Source of the DNA: Clostridium sp. CAG:167
GTDB lineage: Bacteria; Bacillota; Clostridia; Lachnospirales; Lachnospiraceae
DNA length: 10,870 bases
Direction: 5' to 3'
Assembly: GCA_000433735.1 (NCBI GenBank)
Contig: HF998345.1
Coordinates: 69,043-79,912 of the forward strand
The position numbers were made by a program, and so were the translations under genes. Shown here piece by piece: positions 6,161 to 10,870 of the stretch. How positions within the stretch are numbered: the first letter of the stretch is position 1; every line of letters begins with the position of its first letter. A model generated the notes under the pieces. It had not been told where the DNA came from. It saw only the letters and a list, made by a program, of their open reading frames with translations, and did no database searches.

Positions 6161-7321
6161 TTATAATACCACAGGTCCGCCCCCAATTTCAACCACATAA
6201 AAGTCAGCTTTGAGACTTGTTTTTTCTGTGTATCTCTTTCCTGTGTTTTCTATAAAAGACGGCACATCTTCTTCCCTTACCAGACTAACTGTGCAGCCTC
6301 CAAAACCGCCTCCGGTCATACGGGAGCCATACACACCGGGCTGTTCCCAGGCTGCTTCCGCCAGGGCATCCATCTCTTCGCCGGTCACTTCATAATCCTG
6401 TGACAAAGACTGGTGAGACTCATTTAGCAGCCTGCCAAAAGCCTCTATATCCCCCTGCTTCAGCACTTCTACCGCTTTTTTTGTCCGGGCATTTTCCATC
6501 ACAGCATGTCTGGCACGGCGTCTGCAGTCCTCATCCCGGATGGCCTTCTGACAGGTCTCAAATGTATCCGGATCCAACTGGCACAACGCCTCAATGCCCA
6601 TAATCTCCTGAAGATTTCTCAGTGCTTCTTCACATTCCCGGCGGCGGTCATTGTAAGCTGACTCATTGAGTGCGTGCTTTTTGTTGCTGTTGGCCAACAC
6701 CAGTTTCACACCTTTTAATTCCACCGGCACATATTCATAAGATAAATCTCCTGTATTGAGATATACCGCATGGTCTTTCTTGCCCATGGCTACAGCAAAC
6801 TGATCCATGATCCCGCAGTTGACACCGCAGTATTCATGTTCTGCCCACTGGCCGGCTAATGCCAGCCGCTGGCCGGATACATCCAGTCCAAACAATTCTT
6901 TCAGGACAAATCCCATCAGCACTTCTACAGAAGCGGAAGATGACAGTCCTGCACCACTTGGGATCGTGCCGTACAACATGAGATCCAGTCCCTGCCCTAT
7001 CTCATATCCTTCTTTTGCAAATGCAGCAATCACTCCCAGAAGATAATTGGTCCAGTCATTGTCCGGATCCGGCTTTATCTCATCCAGAGACTTTTCTACT
7101 ATCACTTTGTCCATGTTCAGAGAACTAAAGCAAAGTTTTCTATCCTCTCTTTTTCTGGCAACTCCATAAGTTCCCATGGTCAGGGCGCACGGCATTACAT
7201 ATCCGCCGCTGTAATCAATATGCTCTCCGATGAGATTGACTCTGCCCGGAGCAAAATAAACATGACACCTTTTACTGTCCCCATAGATCGCCTCAAATTC
7301 CTGTAACAATCTTTCCTTCAT
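6161..7321 (-). CDS. galK: Galactokinase
   Basis: Phosphorylates alpha-D-galactose to galactose 1-phosphate with ATP in the cytoplasm, the first committed Leloir step. The 386-residue protein is a GHMP kinase with the galactokinase signature GRVNLIGEHIDYSGGY (26-41), the ATP-binding motif PSGAGLSSSAS (121-131), GIMDQF carrying the probable catalytic Asp173, and the C-terminal glycine-rich motif SRMTGGGFGG (333-342). The length is normal for the family. I start at the ATG at 7321, which has AAAGGAG 6 nt upstream and removes six residues from the longest open frame (ATG at 7339). It is the first gene after the tgt-yajC terminator and precedes galE by 116 nt. No galT for the next Leloir step is found in the window. 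Confidence 0.96.
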   Translation of the reverse strand: MKERLLQEFEAIYGDSKRCHVYFAPGRVNLIGEHIDYSGGYVMPCALTMGTYGVARKREDRKLCFSSLNMDKVIVEKSLDEIKPDPDNDWTNYLLGVIAAFAKEGYEIGQGLDLMLYGTIPSGAGLSSSASVEVLMGFVLKELFGLDVSGQRLALAGQWAEHEYCGVNCGIMDQFAVAMGKKDHAVYLNTGDLSYEYVPVELKGVKLVLANSNKKHALNESAYNDRRRECEEALRNLQEIMGIEALCQLDPDTFETCQKAIRDEDCRRRARHAVMENARTKKAVEVLKQGDIEAFGRLLNESHQSLSQDYEVTGEEMDALAEAAWEQPGVYGSRMTGGGFGGCTVSLVREEDVPSFIENTGKRYTEKTSLKADFYVVEIGGGPVVL

Positions 7322-7327
7322 CCTGTT

Positions 7328-7334
7328 CTCCTTT
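7328..7334 (-). promoter_or_regulatory. Ribosome binding site that sets the galK start
   Basis: AAAGGAG on the minus strand, 6 nt before the ATG at 7321. This decides for that ATG over the one at 7339. The A/T-rich stretch between here and the terminator (7335-7358) could hold a -10, but no good -35 is seen. Confidence 0.75.
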
Positions 7335-7358
7335 ACCATTTATATTCTTATATACAGT

Positions 7359-7411
7359 AAAAAAGCGGAACCTGAGACCACCGGCTGTCAGCCGGCTGTC
7401 CCGTCTCCGCT
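7359..7411 (-). terminator. Intrinsic terminator of the tgt-yajC transcript
   Basis: On the minus strand AGCGGA (7411-7406) pairs with TCCGCT (7369-7364) at the base. Inner pairings are GAGAC with GTCTC and CCGGC with GCCGG around a short TGACA loop, and a run of six U (7364-7359) follows directly. It lies 16 nt after the yajC stop codon. This is a textbook rho-independent terminator, separating tgt-yajC from galK. Confidence 0.9.
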
Positions 7412-7427
7412 CTCTGCTTTACAAATC

Positions 7428-7703
7428 CTAGTTTTCCTCGCCTTTGTCTACTTCTACAATGGCTGCACGCTGCATCGGAATGCGGCAGTTTTTATTATTT
7501 CCAAATTCTACGATCACAACTTCATCGGTCATATCAATGACAACCCCGTAAAAACCGCTGGTAGTAAGAATACTGTCTCCTACCTCTACGCTGTCAACTA
7601 ATGCCTGATGTGCTTTTTCTCTTTTCTTCTGTGGACGGATCGCAATCAGATAAAATCCTCCGATGATCACCACATACACTAATATCATAGCTATTCCGCT
7701 CAT
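7428..7703 (-). CDS. yajC: Preprotein translocase subunit YajC
   Basis: A 91-residue membrane protein that associates with SecDF and the Sec translocon in protein export. It has one N-terminal transmembrane segment (about residues 4-22), then the conserved RPQKKREK stretch, in which RPQ marks the membrane-cytosol boundary. A small cytoplasmic domain follows with VGDSILTTSGFYGVV (41-55), the usual YajC core. The ATG has AGGAGGAAAA upstream. It starts 18 nt after tgt, the common bacterial arrangement, and is followed by an intrinsic terminator. Length and layout are typical for Firmicutes. Confidence 0.96.
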   Translation of the reverse strand: MSGIAMILVYVVIIGGFYLIAIRPQKKREKAHQALVDSVEVGDSILTTSGFYGVVIDMTDEVVIVEFGNNKNCRIPMQRAAIVEVDKGEEN

Positions 7704-7721
7704 GAAACTTTTCCTCCTGGT

Positions 7722-8858
7722 CTACTGATTGGAGCCGGACTCCATACGTTCCAGCTTCTCTTTTTTATAGGCTGAAAAACGCTGCTGCTCAATGGCTTCG
7801 CGAATTTCTTCCATCATTGTATTATAAAAATACAAATTATGCAAGACTAATAATCTAAGTCCCAGCATTTCTTTTGCCTTCAGCAAATGTCTGATATAGG
7901 CTCTGCTGTAGTGGCGGCAGGTCGGGCACTGGCATCCTTCTTCAATCGGTCTGTCGTCCAGTTCATACTTGGCATTCATCAGATTCATTTTCCCATAATT
8001 GGTATAGGCGTGGCCATGGCGTCCGTTTCTGGCAGGGTAAACACAGTCAAAGAAATCTACTCCCCGCTCAACACTTTCCAGAATATTCTGCGGAGTTCCT
8101 ACCCCCATCAGGTATACCGGTTTTTCTTCCGGCAGATACGGAACTGTCTTCTCCAGAATATGGTACATTTCTTCATGGCTCTCGCCTACTGCCAGGCCTC
8201 CCAGAGCGTATCCATCCAGATCCAGTTCCCGGATCTGTTTGGCATGCTCAATACGGATATCCTCAAAGGTACCTCCCTGATTGATACCAAACAGCATCTG
8301 CTGTGGGTTGATGGTATCCGGCAGTCCGTTGAGCCGGTCCATCTCCGCCTTACACCGTTTCAGCCATCTGGTAGTACGGTCTACCGAATTCTGCATATAT
8401 TCTCTGGTAGCCGGATGAGGCGGACATTCATCAAATGCCATGGCAATGGTAGATGCCAGATTGGACTGGATCTGCATGCTCTCTTCCGGTCCCATAAAAA
8501 TCTTTCTTCCATCAATATGAGAGTTAAAATACACGCCCTCTTCTTTGATCTTTCTCAGACCTGCTAACGAAAACACCTGAAATCCGCCGGAATCTGTAAG
8601 AATCGGACGATCCCAGTTCATAAACGAGTGGAGGCCTCCTAACTTTTTTACCACCTGATCACCGGGGCGCACATGAAGATGATAGGTATTGGACAATTCC
8701 ACCTGGGTCTTGATTTCTTTAAGATCCACTGTGGAAACAGCCCCCTTGATGGCAGCCACCGTTCCTACATTCATAAATACCGGTGTCTCTATTACACCGT
8801 GGGGCGTTGTAAGCCGGCCCCTTTTTGCCTCGTGATCTTTTGCTATTAACTGGTACAT
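7722..8858 (-). CDS. tgt: tRNA-guanine(34) transglycosylase (queuine tRNA-ribosyltransferase)
   Basis: Exchanges guanine 34 of tRNAs with GUN anticodons for preQ1, the base-exchange step of bacterial queuosine synthesis, in the cytoplasm. The 378-residue TIM-barrel protein shows TDSGGFQVFS (88-97) with Asp89, MAFDECPPH with Asp143, nucleophile Asp271 in DFFDCVYPARNGRHG, and the zinc site Cys309, Cys311, Cys314 and His340 (CQCPTC...LHNLYF). All key residues are present and the length is normal. I prefer the ATG at 8858, which has GGAGGG just upstream and begins MYQLIAKD as in relatives; the in-frame ATG at 8870 (four more residues) also has a weak AAGG. It is followed by yajC and begins 26 nt after the Fn3-domain gene, with no terminator between. 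Confidence 0.97.
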   Translation of the reverse strand: MYQLIAKDHEAKRGRLTTPHGVIETPVFMNVGTVAAIKGAVSTVDLKEIKTQVELSNTYHLHVRPGDQVVKKLGGLHSFMNWDRPILTDSGGFQVFSLAGLRKIKEEGVYFNSHIDGRKIFMGPEESMQIQSNLASTIAMAFDECPPHPATREYMQNSVDRTTRWLKRCKAEMDRLNGLPDTINPQQMLFGINQGGTFEDIRIEHAKQIRELDLDGYALGGLAVGESHEEMYHILEKTVPYLPEEKPVYLMGVGTPQNILESVERGVDFFDCVYPARNGRHGHAYTNYGKMNLMNAKYELDDRPIEEGCQCPTCRHYSRAYIRHLLKAKEMLGLRLLVLHNLYFYNTMMEEIREAIEQQRFSAYKKEKLERMESGSNQ

Positions 8859-8862
8859 AGTT

Positions 8863-8868
8863 CCCTCC
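8863..8868 (-). promoter_or_regulatory. Ribosome binding site favouring the tgt start at 8858
   Basis: GGAGGG on the minus strand, 4 nt before the ATG at 8858. It overlaps the alternative ATG at 8870-8868, which makes that upstream start less likely. Confidence 0.6.
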
Positions 8869-8884
8869 ATTCTGACCTTACGGT

Positions 8885-10870
8885 TTAACTGATCTTTTTT
8901 GTTTTAAAGGCAGTGATCCGGTCCATCGGGGCAACACAATCATAAAACGCGCAGGATTCGTAGATCAAATACGTATACGAACCACAAATGGCAATTCCTT
9001 CATTCATAGATGGAACTTTTACCGTTTTCTTCCGTGCATTTTTCTTCAATGAATATTTACCAAAATTCCAGGTTGGCTTGTAAGTGTCTACGCAGGACAT
9101 AAAGCCGGATTTATTCTTGGCCGACTGGCAGGATCTGGAAACAATCATTTTACCGGTCTTTGTAAAAGTAACACCCTGGGTACGGTTTGGCATCAGCATA
9201 CGATGTTTGAGTTTCAATGTGGGTCTGGTCGTTTTGTTGCTGATCTGGTAACCGTACATGTATTTTTTCACTTTTTCATTGTATGCACCGGCCCATATCA
9301 TACCTTTATAATATGAAACATAGGACACAGTTTCCGGCATCGGACACACCGTGTTGATCCGGTAAATCTCCAAAAACTTCTGCTTGTTCACTGCTGCCTG
9401 GCGAATCGGTTCAAATGGCATGCTGTGGAGATTTTTACCATAAGTAACCCAGATGTTTGTTCCATCATAGGCAATACCACCCAGATGGCTGGCATATGGC
9501 ATTACTACCGTGGTACATAATTTCTTTGTTTTACGATTTATTACAAAAATAACTGACTCTGTGGTTTTCGATCCATCGTATGCAGACACTAACATATAAT
9601 CTCCTGCTACTGTGATTCCCTGTGGGATCATACGCGCCACATTAAAACCTGCTACATTGGTTGTGATCTGCCCCGGCATAACAATACTTTTTGCATAGGA
9701 GACTTTTTTTCTGAAAGCCTTATATGTCTTATACGCCGTGGACTTTTTAAACGCCTTTTTATTTTTATAGTATTTTGCTTTCGTACTGGTGGCTTTGGCC
9801 GCTGCTGTCTTGGCACTTCTTGCAGTGGACATGCTAGCCAGTTCTGTTCCGCTGACAGTGCGGACTGCTTCCACTTTAACATAATATTTTTTCTTCTGCA
9901 ATGGTACAGACACATTTCTTCTCAGATAATCTTCGGCTGATACGTTAGTATACAGTTTATAACCACTGCCTGACTTGGTAGACAGATAGATCCGGTAAGC
10001 CACAGCTCCTGCTGCCTTTTTCCAGTATACTTTGATGCGCCGGTCTCCCCCCCGCACTTTTTTGATGGTGGGACTGGCCGGTGCCGTTCCAAACAAAATC
10101 ACCGGCGAGGCTTCTCCTGTGTTGGAGATATCTGCCGCGTAAGCGTACACCATGAAATAGTAATCTTTTCCCTTAGACAGCCCCGTTACCGTAGCCTGGG
10201 TAACAACGCTGGTCGGTCCCTGATAAAAAGTATCTCCGTCTTTGGTGCGGTAATATACTACATAACCGGTAGCCCCGGAGGCTGCCTGCCAGTTAAGGGT
10301 CACGGAAGTCTTTGCCGCTTTTACTGCCTTCACGCCGGCCACTTTGGATGGCACAGGTGCGATAGCTGCTACGTCGGACTCTTCTCCTGCTCCCTCGGAT
10401 GCCACGGCGCGGATCTTTACATATACGATCACACCCGGTTTCATATTTTCAAATAAATACTGATTCTTTTCCGTGGTAGCTGTCAAGGTGTACGGTCCGT
10501 CCGGCTGGGAAGCTGTATATATTTCATACATCTGGGCCTCTTCCAGTCTTGTCCAGCTGATGTTCATGCTGGTGGTGGTGCCTTTTTTCATCAACGGTTT
10601 GGATGCCTTTCTTGGCACCACATGAATATCATAGGCCATTTTCCTGCCTTTGTATGTAAGATAGATCGTTACGGTTCCCAGTCTGGATGTATCCACGCTG
10701 GTGATGGAATCAGGATGCACCAGATCCATAGTTCCGTCATTATATAATACCGCCAGGGTAAAGTCTTCCTTTTTCAGGCTGCTGCGGTAAGGTACATTGG
10801 TAAAAGTATCTACTATCTGGATCTTATCAATGGCCTTTACCGGCGTAGCAGTTGGGGCTGCCGTGGCGGT
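8885..10870 (-). CDS. Fn3-repeat protein with C-terminal propeller-like domain, probably cell-surface (5' end missing)
   Basis: The frame is open to the right edge, so the gene is partial; 661 residues are visible. A Thr/Ala/Pro-rich linker (TATAAPTATP, 1-10) leads into a bacterial Ig-like domain (about 11-88, with VLYNDGTMDLVHPDSI). Three Fn3-like domains follow at about 89-175, 176-263 and 264-353, each with a Trp on an early strand and a Tyr-rich late strand (VYVKIRA, YFMVYAYA, YYVKVEA). Next is a Lys/Ala/Tyr-rich linker (about 354-395), then a domain of about 265 residues with repeated strand patterns such as PQGITVAGDYMLVSAYD, GGIAYDGTNIWVTY, TQGVTFTKTGKMIVS and NEGIAICGSYTYLIYES, consistent with a beta-propeller. 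It holds several Cys (CxxxxxxxxxxxC at 581-593; C628, C640, C645) that might form disulfides. An extracellular location and binding role are inferred from the domains. The start, signal peptide and function cannot be seen. It is codirectional with tgt, 26 nt away. Confidence 0.85.
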   Translation of the reverse strand, partial: TATAAPTATPVKAIDKIQIVDTFTNVPYRSSLKKEDFTLAVLYNDGTMDLVHPDSITSVDTSRLGTVTIYLTYKGRKMAYDIHVVPRKASKPLMKKGTTTSMNISWTRLEEAQMYEIYTASQPDGPYTLTATTEKNQYLFENMKPGVIVYVKIRAVASEGAGEESDVAAIAPVPSKVAGVKAVKAAKTSVTLNWQAASGATGYVVYYRTKDGDTFYQGPTSVVTQATVTGLSKGKDYYFMVYAYAADISNTGEASPVILFGTAPASPTIKKVRGGDRRIKVYWKKAAGAVAYRIYLSTKSGSGYKLYTNVSAEDYLRRNVSVPLQKKKYYVKVEAVRTVSGTELASMSTARSAKTAAAKATSTKAKYYKNKKAFKKSTAYKTYKAFRKKVSYAKSIVMPGQITTNVAGFNVARMIPQGITVAGDYMLVSAYDGSKTTESVIFVINRKTKKLCTTVVMPYASHLGGIAYDGTNIWVTYGKNLHSMPFEPIRQAAVNKQKFLEIYRINTVCPMPETVSYVSYYKGMIWAGAYNEKVKKYMYGYQISNKTTRPTLKLKHRMLMPNRTQGVTFTKTGKMIVSRSCQSAKNKSGFMSCVDTYKPTWNFGKYSLKKNARKKTVKVPSMNEGIAICGSYTYLIYESCAFYDCVAPMDRITAFKTKKIS

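Noticed and set aside
7887..8567. 226-codon plus-strand open frame
   Set aside because: Entirely antisense to tgt, which has all catalytic and zinc residues; no sign of an independent gene.
9652..9915. 87-codon minus-strand open frame in another frame
   Set aside because: Nested within the Fn3-domain gene in a different frame; its basic, low-complexity translation reflects the Lys-rich linker region of the real gene.
1..10870. CRISPR array, tRNA, rRNA, insertion sequence, phage or toxin-antitoxin genes
   Set aside because: No regularly spaced repeats, tRNA-like cloverleaf, transposase or integrase motifs were seen on either strand; genes are dense, intact and codirectional.

Overview
The window looks like a chromosomal segment from a low-to-moderate-GC Firmicute, most likely a gut Lachnospiraceae species (Blautia/Dorea/Ruminococcus type). 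The reasons are strong AGGAGG-type ribosome binding sites, a YesM/YesN two-component pair next to a sugar-binding lipoprotein, a typical Gram-positive tgt-yajC pair, and an Fn3-repeat protein with a Lys/Ala-rich linker. The genus is an inference. All nine genes I can support lie on the minus strand, so transcription runs from high to low coordinates.

Layout in transcription order. (1) 10870-8885: 3' part of a large, probably extracellular protein with a bacterial Ig-like domain, three Fn3-like domains, a basic linker and a C-terminal beta-propeller-like domain. Its start is outside the window. (2) 8858-7722 tgt (queuosine tRNA-guanine transglycosylase) and 7703-7428 yajC (Sec accessory), ended by a clear intrinsic terminator. 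(3) 7321-6161 galK (galactokinase), a 116-nt gap holding a strong hairpin element, 6044-5043 galE (UDP-galactose 4-epimerase), and 5006-3414 an FGGY sugar kinase of unassigned substrate. No galT occurs here, so the Leloir pathway is incomplete in this window. (4) A 13-bp hairpin, then 3314-1692 a YesN-type response regulator and 1695-238 a YesM-type sensor kinase that overlap by 4 nt. (5) A 152-nt intergenic region with a candidate AraC-type operator (two direct repeats, period 20), an inverted repeat and an extended -10 promoter, leading into 85-1, the first 28 codons of a lipoprotein that is probably a sugar ABC transporter binding protein.

How it may fit together: the sensor kinase YesM probably senses an extracellular sugar or a loaded binding protein and phosphorylates the YesN regulator. 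That regulator then activates the transporter gene downstream through the repeats at 208-243. GalK, GalE and the FGGY kinase provide cytoplasmic sugar phosphorylation and nucleotide-sugar interconversion; whether they share the same regulator cannot be seen. No CRISPR array, tRNA, rRNA, insertion sequence or phage gene was seen. Most content is ordinary housekeeping and carbohydrate metabolism. The most distinctive parts are the Fn3/propeller protein, the candidate operator and the hairpin element between galK and galE. I found no convincing evidence of a wholly new biological system.
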